Shown here in pieces: positions 26,579 through 35,119 of a stretch of DNA of 64,000 nt. Under the pieces are notes generated by a model, which ran no database searches, was not told where the DNA came from, and worked only from the letters and a program-made list of their open reading frames with translations. Source of the DNA: an uncultured Muribaculaceae bacterium. Its GTDB lineage: Bacteria; Bacteroidota; Bacteroidia; Bacteroidales; Muribaculaceae. The position numbers were made by a program, and so were the translations under genes. The stretch spans positions 62,001 to 126,000 of the forward strand of contig CANNVE010000001.1 in NCBI GenBank assembly GCA_947525975.1, in the 5' to 3' direction. The stretch's first letter is position 1. Each line of letters opens with the position of its first letter.

Positions 26579-27741
26579 TGGAAAAAACATGGCGTTGGTT
26601 CGGCCCCAACGATAAAATCACCCTTGATATGCTGCGCCAGATAGGCGTGGAAGGCATAGTCACATCCCTGCACCACATCCCCAACGGCGAAATATGGCCG
26701 GAGGAGGAAATCAAAAAGATGAAAGATCTCATCGAGGCCCATGGTATGCGATGGAGCGTGGTCGAAAGCCTGCCGGTATCTGAATCGATAAAATTCGCCG
26801 GTCCCGACCGCGATGAGCTCATAGAGAAGTACAAGATCAGCCTCGCCAACCTCGGCAAGCAGGGAGTGCGCACCATCTGCTACAACTTCATGCCCGTGCT
26901 CGACTGGGCCCGCACCGACCTGGAATATCCTAATCCCGACGGCACAAGCAACCTCTACTTCAACCGCGCGGAATTCGCCTACTTCGATATCCACATCCTC
27001 AAGCGTGAGGGAGCCGAAAAGGATTGGGACGCCGAAACCCTCGCAAGGGTTGACGAACTAAAGAAAGGCATGACACGCGAAGGCGAGCACAGGCTCGTAG
27101 ACAACATCATCGTGAAGACCCAGGGATTCGTCAACGGCAACATCTCTGAAGACGACCAGACACCCGTCGACACATTCCGAAGACTGCTCGACCTCTACAA
27201 AGGCATCGACAAGGACTCGCTCAGGGCCAACATGAAATATTTCCTGGAAGCCATAATGCCCGTATGCGACCAATACGGCATCGACATGTGCGTGCATCCC
27301 GACGACCCTCCCATGCAGATTCTCGGTCTGCCGCGCATAGTCACCTGCGCCGACGACATCAGATGGATGCTCAATGCCGTGCCCAACCCTCACAACGGAC
27401 TCACATTCTGCGCCGGAAGCCTCTCGGCCGGAGCACACAACGATGTCGTGGCCATGGCCCGCGAGTTCGCCCCACGCACCCACTTCGTGCATGCCCGCAT
27501 CTGCAACGTGATGCCTAACGGCGACTTCAAGGAGTCATCGCACCTCGACCCGAGGCTGATCGAGATAGTGCGCACATTCGAGACCGAGCGCCCCGGTGCG
27601 CCCATGCGCGTGGACCACGCCCCCCTGATGCTCGGCGATGAAAAGATGAAATACAACGCCGGTTACTCTTTCCATGGCCGCATGCTGGCCCTGGGCATGG
27701 TGAGCGGCATAATGGCAACAATAAACACCGAATCAAAATGA
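26578..27741 (+). CDS. uxuA: Mannonate dehydratase
   Basis: 387 residues. It dehydrates D-mannonate to 2-keto-3-deoxygluconate in glucuronate breakdown. Motifs: MEKTWRWFGPNDKITLDMLR, GVEGIVTSLHHIPNGEIW, MRWSVVESLPVSESIKF, VRTICYNFMPVLDWARTD, DMCVHPDDPPMQILGLPRI and FVHARICN for the metal site. The start at 26578 shares a base with the esterase stop and matches the family N-terminus. Its own stop overlaps the next start (ATGA). Confidence 0.96.
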   Translation: MEKTWRWFGPNDKITLDMLRQIGVEGIVTSLHHIPNGEIWPEEEIKKMKDLIEAHGMRWSVVESLPVSESIKFAGPDRDELIEKYKISLANLGKQGVRTICYNFMPVLDWARTDLEYPNPDGTSNLYFNRAEFAYFDIHILKREGAEKDWDAETLARVDELKKGMTREGEHRLVDNIIVKTQGFVNGNISEDDQTPVDTFRRLLDLYKGIDKDSLRANMKYFLEAIMPVCDQYGIDMCVHPDDPPMQILGLPRIVTCADDIRWMLNAVPNPHNGLTFCAGSLSAGAHNDVVAMAREFAPRTHFVHARICNVMPNGDFKESSHLDPRLIEIVRTFETERPGAPMRVDHAPLMLGDEKMKYNAGYSFHGRMLALGMVSGIMATINTESK

Positions 27742-28550
27742 ATGCCCTGTTTGACATAAAAGGAAAAGTGGTGGCCATCACCGGAGCCACAGGCGTGCTC
27801 GGATCATGCATAGCCAAATATCTCGCCGCCGAAGGCTGCAAAGTGGCCCTCATGGGTCGCCGCCGCGAAGAAGGCGACAAGATCGCAGACGAAATCAAGG
27901 CCGAAAGCGGAGAGGCCGCTTTCTGGGTTTGCGATGTGATGAACCAGGAGGCCGTGCAGCAGGTGTGCGACGGCATCATGGCCCGATACGGAAAAGTCGA
28001 CGCTCTGCTCAACGCTGCCGGCGGCAACATGCCCGGCGCCACCATTTCGCCTGACGGAAACTTCTTCGACCTGAAAGTGGCCGACTTCCAAAAGGTGCTC
28101 GACCTCAACCTCACCGGCACCGTGATCCCCACCCAGGTATTCCTCAAGCCCATGACCGAGGCCGGACAAGGCTCTATCATCAACTTCTCGTCGATGGCCG
28201 CCTTCCGCCCCATGACGCGCGTATGCGGATACGCAGCCGCCAAGGCCGGCATCAGCAACTTCACGGCATTCCTCGCCAACGAAGTCGCCACGAAGTTCAC
28301 CCCGGGAATCCGAGTCAACGCAATAGCTCCAGGATTCTTCCTCACCAACCAGAACCGCGCCCTGCTCACCAACCCCGACGGCAGCCTCACCCCGCGCGGC
28401 ACCGACGTAATCCGCCAGACCCCCTTCAAGCGCTTCGGAGCGCCCGAAGAGCTCTGCGGCACCATCCACTACCTCATCAGCGAAGCATCATCCTTCGTCA
28501 CCGGCACAGTAGCCGTAGTCGACGGCGGCTTCAACGCCTTCGCCATGTAA
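27738..28550 (+). CDS. SDR oxidoreductase, probable D-mannonate (fructuronate) reductase
   Basis: 270 residues, short-chain dehydrogenase. Cofactor site VAITGATGVLGSCIAKYLA; NAAGGNMPGA; catalytic Ser in SIINFSSMAAFRP, Tyr-x-x-x-Lys in GYAAAKAGI; C-terminal SSFVTGTVAVVDGGFNAFAM. Starting 4 nt inside uxuA, it most likely reduces fructuronate to mannonate just upstream of UxuA. SDR-type replacement of classical UxuB is known in some bacteria; substrate here rests on context. Confidence 0.85.
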   Translation: MNALFDIKGKVVAITGATGVLGSCIAKYLAAEGCKVALMGRRREEGDKIADEIKAESGEAAFWVCDVMNQEAVQQVCDGIMARYGKVDALLNAAGGNMPGATISPDGNFFDLKVADFQKVLDLNLTGTVIPTQVFLKPMTEAGQGSIINFSSMAAFRPMTRVCGYAAAKAGISNFTAFLANEVATKFTPGIRVNAIAPGFFLTNQNRALLTNPDGSLTPRGTDVIRQTPFKRFGAPEELCGTIHYLISEASSFVTGTVAVVDGGFNAFAM

Positions 28551-28567
28551 CAGCAAGACCAAAACGA

Positions 28568-28611
28568 TAATCAGAGGCAGCCAAACACTCGTGTTTGGCT
28601 GCCTCTGATTA
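28568..28611. terminator. Perfect 21-bp hairpin after the SDR gene
   Basis: TAATCAGAGGCAGCCAAACA plus C (28568-28588) is exactly complementary to 28591-28611. It follows the SDR stop by 17 bp. No strong T-tract on either side, but convergent placement suggests bidirectional termination. Confidence 0.75.
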
Positions 28612-28620
28612 TCTATGCCA

Positions 28621-28652
28621 GTGTGGAGGTGCGTTTCTCCGAAACGCACGGG
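28621..28652. repeat. Dispersed hairpin repeat, copy 1 (GTGGAGGTGCG type)
   Basis: GTGCGTTTC (28629-28637) pairs with GAAACGCAC (28641-28649), loop TCC, preceded by GTGGAG and followed by GGG. A second copy with a different but still paired stem is at 35158-35187. Confidence 0.6.
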
Positions 28653-28675
28653 TTTCAGGCATTGTAACTGCGGCT

Positions 28676-28717
28676 CTACTGACAAAAAGTGTGTTTAGTC
28701 ACACTTTTTGTCAGTAG
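28676..28717 (-). terminator. Perfect 18-bp hairpin after pgpH
   Basis: CTACTGACAAAAAGTGTG (28676-28693) is the exact complement of 28700-28717, loop TTTAGT. It starts 3 bp past the pgpH stop on the minus strand. No T-tract, so it may be a processing or Rho-independent-like barrier. Confidence 0.7.
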
Positions 28718-28720
28718 GAG

Positions 28721-30817
28721 TCATGCGTTGGCTGGCTTTTTGTTGGGGTCGTCAGGGTATACGATGCGCGAATGGTACATCGTCATCAGGCGCTTGATGA
28801 ATGCGGCCTTGATGATGGCTATGTCGCGGAACAGCAGAGGCGAGTCAGCGTGCAGGCCGTCGGCTATCTGACCGTCGATGATGCGGTTTACAAGCCCCGA
28901 TATGGCCTCGGGAGTATGCTCTGACAGCGATCGCGACGCAGCCTCGACCGAGTCAGCCATCATCAGCAGCGACGCCTCGCGCGTCTTGGGGTTGGGCCCG
29001 GGATAAGTGAACAGCGTCTCGTCAATCTCCTCCCCGGCATGCTGCTTGCAATACGAGAAGTAGAAATACTTGGCCTTTCCCTTGCCGTGATGCTGCGATA
29101 TGAAATCTTTTATCACATCAGGCAGACCCTCCTTGTCGGCGCGCGCAAGGCCGTCGGCCACATGGCCTATGATTATCTCGGCACTGCGCTCGGGCGGAAG
29201 AGCATCGTGCGGATTCACGCCGCGCTGATTTTCGGTGAAGAAATTCGGATTGTTGATTTTGCCGATGTCATGATAGAGGGCTCCTGCTCGCACCAGCTGC
29301 TCGTTGGCATCGATCTTAAGGGCCGCATCGGTGGCCAGATTGCTCACGGCCATCGAATGCTGGAATGTGCCGGGGCACTCCTGCGAAAGCTCGCGCAAGA
29401 TGGGATTGTTGGTGTCGGTGAGCTCGATAAGCGTCACCACCGACACAAATCCGAAACTGCGCTCCACTGCCACCATCAGTATATAGGCCATCGATGCCAA
29501 GGCCGCGCTCACGCCGAGGCTGATCACCATGCGCCATTGCAGGCCTGCCGGCGAGCCGTTGAGCATCAGCTCTATGGCCACGTATGAGCAGATATACGTC
29601 ACAAATACAAACACCGAAGTGCGCAGCAGCTGCGAGCGCTTGGCAAGCTCAGTGAGCGAATAGGTCGACGCCACTGTGGCCGCGAGCTGCAGCATGATGA
29701 ATTCCAATGGAAATGATACCGCCCCTGCGCACAGCATCACCAGGGCGCCCGACGTGAAGATAGCCGCCGGAGCGTCAAAAAACACTATCATCAGCACCGG
29801 CACTATGGCGAAAGGCACAAGATAGATGCCGCTGTCGATATATCGGTCAAGCCCCATGCCGATTAGGAAGAAGACTGTGATCGTGAGCATGACAAACATC
29901 ATCGCCTGCCGGCTTTGCCATATCTTAGGCTCTGTGAAATGGAAAAATGTCATCAGCGCCCCCATGATCAGGGCCACGTAGAGAAATTGGCCGAGCCACA
30001 TGAGCAGGTAGCTGCGCGGACCGCCCGACACCTTCTCCTCGATCATGCGCTCGTAGGTCTTAAGATTGGTGTAATCCTGCGGAGTGATCACTGTGCCTTT
30101 GTCGATTATGGTCTGGCCTTGCTGTATCACGCCGCTTATCACTGCGCCCATGCGCACGTTGAGCTGATTGAGCTCGTCGATATACAACCTCTCTGAAGTA
30201 GCGTCGTTGTACACGAGATTAGGCCTTATCACCTCCTCAAAATCCTCTGACTCTATCCATTTCTCGGCCGACACGGAGTCTGCGTCGATCGACGGGTCGG
30301 AATTTATGGCCGAGGCTATGCTGCGTGAGAGCAGGCTCGGCGTGGTCAGGCTTGCAGCCTGCTTGCGCCCCACCATATTGTCTTTCTGCAGCCTCACCTG
30401 AGAGAGAGAGCCGTCGGCCACGCGCGGAGCATACTGCTCGTCGATCACATAGCCTCGGTAGGCATTCTGCAGCACAGCCACCGCGCGCTGACGCATACGC
30501 TTCAGATTCTCTGACGGCGCAATCGACGCATCCTGGTGCGACCACTTCGACAGAAGCGCCGTGGTCACCTCCTTGGCAGCCTCGGGAGCCGGGGTGAATA
30601 CCGGCACAAAGATGCGGTCGAGCGAATCGCGCACAGCCAGCATCGTGGCCGTGTCAGGCCGTATGGGTATGTCAAACGGCGCTATCAGCTTCGCGTAGTT
30701 CCATGGGCGCCCCTCTTCATATTTATAATGGGTATTCTCCGGATGCGGGAAGAAATACACGATGATCACCGTAGCGATCACGCACAGCATCGTATTAGTG
30801 AAAACCTTGCCTTTCAT
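28721..30817 (-). CDS. 7TM-HD phosphohydrolase, PgpH-like c-di-AMP phosphodiesterase
   Basis: 698 residues. One N-terminal helix (MKGKVFTNTMLCVIATVIIV), a periplasmic 7TMR-HDED domain (about 30-270), seven transmembrane helices (about 280-470) and a cytoplasmic HD domain with GALYHDIGKINNPNFF, AEIIIGHVADG, FISQHHGKG and MADSVEAASRSL. PgpH proteins hydrolyse c-di-AMP. Gene begins 55 bp after rel on the same strand, so the pair is probably one operon. Activity is inferred from family. Confidence 0.92.
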   Translation of the reverse strand: MKGKVFTNTMLCVIATVIIVYFFPHPENTHYKYEEGRPWNYAKLIAPFDIPIRPDTATMLAVRDSLDRIFVPVFTPAPEAAKEVTTALLSKWSHQDASIAPSENLKRMRQRAVAVLQNAYRGYVIDEQYAPRVADGSLSQVRLQKDNMVGRKQAASLTTPSLLSRSIASAINSDPSIDADSVSAEKWIESEDFEEVIRPNLVYNDATSERLYIDELNQLNVRMGAVISGVIQQGQTIIDKGTVITPQDYTNLKTYERMIEEKVSGGPRSYLLMWLGQFLYVALIMGALMTFFHFTEPKIWQSRQAMMFVMLTITVFFLIGMGLDRYIDSGIYLVPFAIVPVLMIVFFDAPAAIFTSGALVMLCAGAVSFPLEFIMLQLAATVASTYSLTELAKRSQLLRTSVFVFVTYICSYVAIELMLNGSPAGLQWRMVISLGVSAALASMAYILMVAVERSFGFVSVVTLIELTDTNNPILRELSQECPGTFQHSMAVSNLATDAALKIDANEQLVRAGALYHDIGKINNPNFFTENQRGVNPHDALPPERSAEIIIGHVADGLARADKEGLPDVIKDFISQHHGKGKAKYFYFSYCKQHAGEEIDETLFTYPGPNPKTREASLLMMADSVEAASRSLSEHTPEAISGLVNRIIDGQIADGLHADSPLLFRDIAIIKAAFIKRLMTMYHSRIVYPDDPNKKPANA

Positions 30818-30872
30818 CAGCCTAAATGCTTCGTTGCGGACGGCGAGAGCCGCCCGGCAACATTAATCAATC

Positions 30873-33134
30873 CTATAAATTAAAATTCTGTATCCGGTTA
30901 GCGGCCTTCACCCCGTTGATTTTCTTCACTTTCGCGCAAAGATCCTCCACCACGTGGGCGTCGGTCACCCTCACCCACAGGTCGCACCCGAAGACCTCGT
31001 TGTCGGCCTCGATGTTGAGCTTGCGCAGATCCATGTTGAGGTGCATGGAGATCATCTGCGTCAGTTCCTGCAATATGCCGTGGCGGTCAATGCCCTCGAT
31101 GCGCACGTGGGCCAGGAAGGCCGTGTCTGAAGCGTCCCAGCGCGTGGCCACGATGCGCGGGCCATAACTGCTCTTGAGCAGCATTGCGCGCGGGCAGGTG
31201 AGCGCATGCACCTCCACCTCGTTGTCATCGGTGACGAATCCGAGCACTTCGTCGCCCAGTATGGGCTGGCAGCAGTCGGCCATGCGGTAGTTGGCCTTTC
31301 CGTCAGCGTCGCTGCGCAGCACGTATGTCTCCTTCACGTTGATCTTGGGCTTGGCATCCGCCTCCGGCCTGGTTTCATCTTCCTTCTCCTTCTTCTTGCC
31401 TATGGCCAGCAGCTTCTTCAGGAATGAGGCTGACGACTTCTCAGACACCCGCTTGAGCGTCTTGAGCACGTATTCGTTGAGCACCACCTCCTCGCTGCCG
31501 AGCTGATAGCACAGCTCCTCCATGTTGGCCACATGGAAAAGGCCGAGAAGCTTGGTGGTGATGGCGTTTGAGTCATCGATGCCGTTGTCCTTGAGAAACG
31601 CGTCGATGATGGCCTTTCCCTTTGCCACCACGGGCTGGCGCGTCTTCTGCAGCGCCCTGCGCAGGCGCGTCTTCGCCTTGGCCGTGGCCAGGAAATTCAT
31701 CCATTCGGGCTGCGGCTTCTGCTGCTGCGAAGTGAGCACCTCCACCTGGTCGCCGCTCTTGAGCACCGTGCTCAGCGGCACGAGCTTGTGGTTGACCTTT
31801 CCGGCTATGCACTTAGAGCCCAGATCGCTGTGCAGGGCGAAGGCCACGTCGAGCACCGATGCGTTGGCCGGCAGCGTCAGCAACTCGCCCTTGGGCGTGA
31901 ACACTATTATTTCCGATGCGAAGAGATTGAGCTTGAGGGTGTCGAGGAAATCTATGGCCGACGGCTCGGGATCATCGAGGATATCCTTGATGGTGCGCAG
32001 CCACACGGTGAGCTCCGACTCCTCGTCGCCTTCGCCTATCTTGTATTTCCAATGGGCGGCGAATCCCTTCTCGGCTATCTCGTCCATGTGGCGCGAGCGT
32101 ATCTGCACCTCCACCCAATTGCCGTCGGGGCCCATCACCGTCAGGTGCAGAGCCTGGTATCCGTTGGCCTTCGGGGTGCTCACCCAGTCGCGGGTGCGCT
32201 CGGGGTGGAGCTTGTATATGTCGGTGATGGCGCTGTATATGTTCCAGCATATCTGCTTCTCCTTCGAGGGATCGTCGCAGTCAAACACTATGCGCACGGC
32301 GTAGAGGTCATATACCTCGCTGAAGGGGATGTGCTTCTTCTCCATCTTCTTCCAGATCGAAAACACTGATTTCACCCTGGCCTTGGCCTCATACTTCAGG
32401 CCCATCTCCTGCAGGCGGCGGTGGATCGGCTCGGCGAAACTGGTGTATTCGGTAGAGCGCTTTGAGTCAGACTCGGCTATCTGCCGCGAGATAGTCTCGT
32501 AGGCCACAGGGTGCTCATATTTGAAGGCCAGATCCTCGAGTTCGGTCTTAATCTCGAATAGCCCCAGGCGGTGGGCCAGAGGAGCGTAGATGTAGAGGGT
32601 CTCGCCGGCTATCTTGTATTGCTTGTTGGGCGCCATCGAGCCGAGGGTGCGCATATTGTGCAGGCGGTCGGCCATCTTGATCAGCACCACGCGTATGTCC
32701 TCGCTCATGGTGAGCAGGAGCTTGCGGAAATTCTCGGCCTGCGCCGAAGCCTTGTCTCCGAATATGCCGCCCGATATCTTCGTGAGGCCGGCCACCAGCT
32801 GGGCTATCTTCGCGCCGAAATGGTGCTCGATGTCCTCCACCGTGTATTCGGTGTCCTCCACCACGTCGTGGAGCAGGGCCGCGCATATCGACGTCGACCC
32901 CAGGCCTATCTCCTGCTGCGCTATCTTGGCCACTGCTATGGGGTGGAGTATGTAAGGCTCGCCCGAGCGGCGGCGTATGCCCTTGTGAGCCTCCTTCGCG
33001 AAAGCGAAAGCCCGCTCTATGATCTCCACTTTCTTGCGGTGGTTGCTGGCCAGGTATCCGTTGAGCACATCGCGGAAGGCGTCATCGATCATCTTGTCCT
33101 CTTCCGGAGTCGTATATTTCGCGGCAGTGTCCAT
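30873..33134 (-). CDS. rel: Bifunctional (p)ppGpp synthetase/hydrolase, Rel/SpoT
   Basis: 753 residues. Hydrolase HD domain (HPIAVAKIAQQEIG, ALLHDVVEDTEYT, VLIKMADRLHNMRTLG), synthetase domain (ARVKSVFSIWKKMEKK, EVYDLYAVRIVF, ANGYQALHLTVMGPDGNWVE), TGS domain (IIVFTPKGELLTLPANASVL), zinc-finger/conserved-cysteine region (MADCCQPILGDEVLG) and C-terminal ACT domain. HD residues are intact, so both activities are expected. Start at 33134 fits the family; a longer in-frame reading overlaps an upstream terminator-like hairpin region. pgpH follows. Confidence 0.96.
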   Translation of the reverse strand: MDTAAKYTTPEEDKMIDDAFRDVLNGYLASNHRKKVEIIERAFAFAKEAHKGIRRRSGEPYILHPIAVAKIAQQEIGLGSTSICAALLHDVVEDTEYTVEDIEHHFGAKIAQLVAGLTKISGGIFGDKASAQAENFRKLLLTMSEDIRVVLIKMADRLHNMRTLGSMAPNKQYKIAGETLYIYAPLAHRLGLFEIKTELEDLAFKYEHPVAYETISRQIAESDSKRSTEYTSFAEPIHRRLQEMGLKYEAKARVKSVFSIWKKMEKKHIPFSEVYDLYAVRIVFDCDDPSKEKQICWNIYSAITDIYKLHPERTRDWVSTPKANGYQALHLTVMGPDGNWVEVQIRSRHMDEIAEKGFAAHWKYKIGEGDEESELTVWLRTIKDILDDPEPSAIDFLDTLKLNLFASEIIVFTPKGELLTLPANASVLDVAFALHSDLGSKCIAGKVNHKLVPLSTVLKSGDQVEVLTSQQQKPQPEWMNFLATAKAKTRLRRALQKTRQPVVAKGKAIIDAFLKDNGIDDSNAITTKLLGLFHVANMEELCYQLGSEEVVLNEYVLKTLKRVSEKSSASFLKKLLAIGKKKEKEDETRPEADAKPKINVKETYVLRSDADGKANYRMADCCQPILGDEVLGFVTDDNEVEVHALTCPRAMLLKSSYGPRIVATRWDASDTAFLAHVRIEGIDRHGILQELTQMISMHLNMDLRKLNIEADNEVFGCDLWVRVTDAHVVEDLCAKVKKINGVKAANRIQNFNL

Positions 33135-33280
33135 AAGCTTCTTTTTCTTGCATAAGTGTCCCGCGCGGCCTGTGAAAGGCCGGCTATGGATTATACTCAT
33201 AATTAATGATAACCGCGAAAATAGCGTATTTTTCCCAAACCCCCAAATTTTCAGCGATAATAAAACCGCCCAGCCCGCAT

Positions 33281-33324
33281 AAAAAGCCACGGGAGCGGGA
33301 GTCTGTTTCTGTCTCCCGCTCCCG
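33281..33324 (-). terminator. Intrinsic terminator after the 541-residue protein gene
   Basis: GGGAGCGGGAG (33291-33301) pairs with CTCCCGCTCCC (33313-33323); on the minus strand it is followed, a few bases on, by a run of five T (33281-33285). Confidence 0.85.
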
Positions 33325-33334
33325 CAAATCGCTT

Positions 33335-34960
33335 TTAGAGGTTTGCTTTCTGCTTACGCAGATCCGCGATGTCATCCTTAAGACGCCTAATTGCTTCTTT
33401 AGCACCCTGGATGGCCTGACGTGTGCTTAAATCGCCGGGGTTGGAATTGGTACTCCAGTCTTTTATGTTCCTGTTATAACCGTCGATCAGATTCTGCAGA
33501 CGTTTGATCTTATCGTCAATCACCTTCTTTTTCCGCTCCTTCTCTTCCTTTTCCTTGCGCTTTCGCTCTTGCTCGGCTGCCTTGGCTGATGCGGCCGAAG
33601 AAGAGGATGACGATGACGACGAGCGCGATGAGGAGGATGACGACGAACTTGACGAGGATGAGGTGCGCGATGATGATGATGCCAGGTGCCTCTTCTCCTC
33701 AGCCTCTTCGTATTTGGCATCAGTATCGGCCACGCCGGCGAATAAGGTATTCAATTCCGAGTGGATACCAATCCACGCTTTGGCCACCTTCTCGAAATCG
33801 GGATTGAGGCCTCCGGATATTTTTGCCTTGAAGCGGAGGCTCCCGTTATCATTGACCACAGCCTTGACATATTCGCAATTCATGACATTGTTCACTCCAT
33901 CCCTCATTTCATAAGGATCAAGCCACGAAGGCTTTGTGCTCATGCCCGCATCTATGGTCAGCGTGTCATCAGAAATAACATACCACACAAACCACTTGAA
34001 CCGGTATGATTTGGCGTAACTGTGCTTCACCTGGATGTCGCCGTCCGAATCAATCGTGTAATCCTTGACGCCATCATTCTTAAGCCAGTCCTCTACCACT
34101 GCGGTGGTGAATCGCAATACCTTCTGTTGCCGCGTCTCGGCTCCGCCATAAGCCTTCATAAAATCCGACATAGCGTCATCAAGACGCTGACCTATTCTTG
34201 CGTACTCCATGATAATGGCTTCAATGTCGTCAACACTCTTGCCTTTCACTGACTGCGTCAGCTTCAATCTCACTCTCGGCGGGTCTATCTTCAGAGTTAT
34301 ATCACTATAATCTCGCTCAATTTTCTTTCGGCCGGCATCCATGTCGCCAAGATTCTCCTTATACTTTACCACAAGATCATAGACAAGCCTGTCAGGATAT
34401 ACATAGACAAACATAGTCTTGGTGTATTGGGCGGCGTTTCCGACATCAAACCTCACCACTATATCTCCGTCTCCATCTATTTCAGCCTGCTCACAACATG
34501 CTTTGACCAGATCGAGAGCAATTTGGGAATTGAACATAAAAGGAGTAGTGCCAGTGGATTGGGTGCCGCTCGCCGGTTTAGGCGCCGGCTGAGGTGCAGG
34601 TTGAGACGAAGGCTTGGACGCAGGTTTAGGCGCCGGCTGAGGTGCAGGTTGAGACGAAGGCTTAGACGCAGGTTTAGGCGCCGGCTGAGGAGCAGGTTGA
34701 CGAACAGCACTCGATGCCGGTTTCTCCGAAGGCTTGGTCAACGATGAGGCTAAGCCGCCGAGCATCGACTGAGCGCTCTTGCCGAGCCCGAGGCCCTTGC
34801 CCAACTCAGACAGGTCCATGCCTTTTGTCAGATCATCGAGGCTTTTGCCCAGACCGCCCACAAGCGATCCGAGATCGTCGTCTTCATCGTCGGTTATCTC
34901 GCTCTTTATGTCAGCGAACACATCACTGACCGTCTTCTTAATTTTGTCAAAAAATCCCAT
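33335..34960 (-). CDS. Unfamiliar 541-residue protein with PAPKPAS repeats, two similar YbjN-like halves and polyserine
   Basis: No signal peptide. Residues 1-75: charged helix then glycine-rich stretch (GLGLGKSAQSMLGGL). 85-131: 16-residue repeats PAPQPAPKPASKPSSQ. About 142-260 and 283-400: two domains sharing IDGDGDIVVRFD and IDSDGDIQVKHS, then aromatic strands (FVYVYPDRLVYDLVV; FVWYVISDDTLTID), reminiscent of YbjN/secretion-chaperone folds. 427-455: almost pure serine. 460-541: basic coiled coil. Function unknown; a scaffold or stress protein is a guess. Own promoter and terminator. Confidence 0.75.
   Translation of the reverse strand: MGFFDKIKKTVSDVFADIKSEITDDEDDDLGSLVGGLGKSLDDLTKGMDLSELGKGLGLGKSAQSMLGGLASSLTKPSEKPASSAVRQPAPQPAPKPASKPSSQPAPQPAPKPASKPSSQPAPQPAPKPASGTQSTGTTPFMFNSQIALDLVKACCEQAEIDGDGDIVVRFDVGNAAQYTKTMFVYVYPDRLVYDLVVKYKENLGDMDAGRKKIERDYSDITLKIDPPRVRLKLTQSVKGKSVDDIEAIIMEYARIGQRLDDAMSDFMKAYGGAETRQQKVLRFTTAVVEDWLKNDGVKDYTIDSDGDIQVKHSYAKSYRFKWFVWYVISDDTLTIDAGMSTKPSWLDPYEMRDGVNNVMNCEYVKAVVNDNGSLRFKAKISGGLNPDFEKVAKAWIGIHSELNTLFAGVADTDAKYEEAEEKRHLASSSSRTSSSSSSSSSSSSRSSSSSSSSSAASAKAAEQERKRKEKEEKERKKKVIDDKIKRLQNLIDGYNRNIKDWSTNSNPGDLSTRQAIQGAKEAIRRLKDDIADLRKQKANL
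34581..34690. repeat. 48-bp in-frame tandem repeat inside the 541-residue protein gene
   Basis: GGCGCCGGCTGAGG recurs at 34581, 34629 and 34677, an exact 48-bp period encoding PAPQPAPKPASKPSSQ. Copy number (two full units plus a partial) could vary between strains. Confidence 0.85.
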
Positions 34961-34987
34961 ATTCCTATGTTGTTGTGTTTTCGATTG

Positions 34988-35019
34988 CGAATATAGCTAT
35001 TTTTTCAACTTATTCAAAA
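34988..35019 (-). promoter_or_regulatory. Probable promoter of the 541-residue protein gene
   Basis: TTTTG (35019-35015), 19 bp, then TATATTCG (34995 to 34988), one mismatch from TAnnTTTG; leader about 25 nt. Confidence 0.5.
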
Positions 35020-35119
35020 CAAAAAGAAAATAAATGTCGTGGCCGTCTAATAAACAGAAGACCACATACAAGTGGAAGAGGATGTTGCAGATCCTCTCTC
35101 CAATCCCCGTGTAAATCTA

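Noticed and set aside
34581..34690. 48-bp repeats considered as a CRISPR-like array
   Set aside because: They are contiguous, in frame and encode a regular PAPKPAS peptide repeat.
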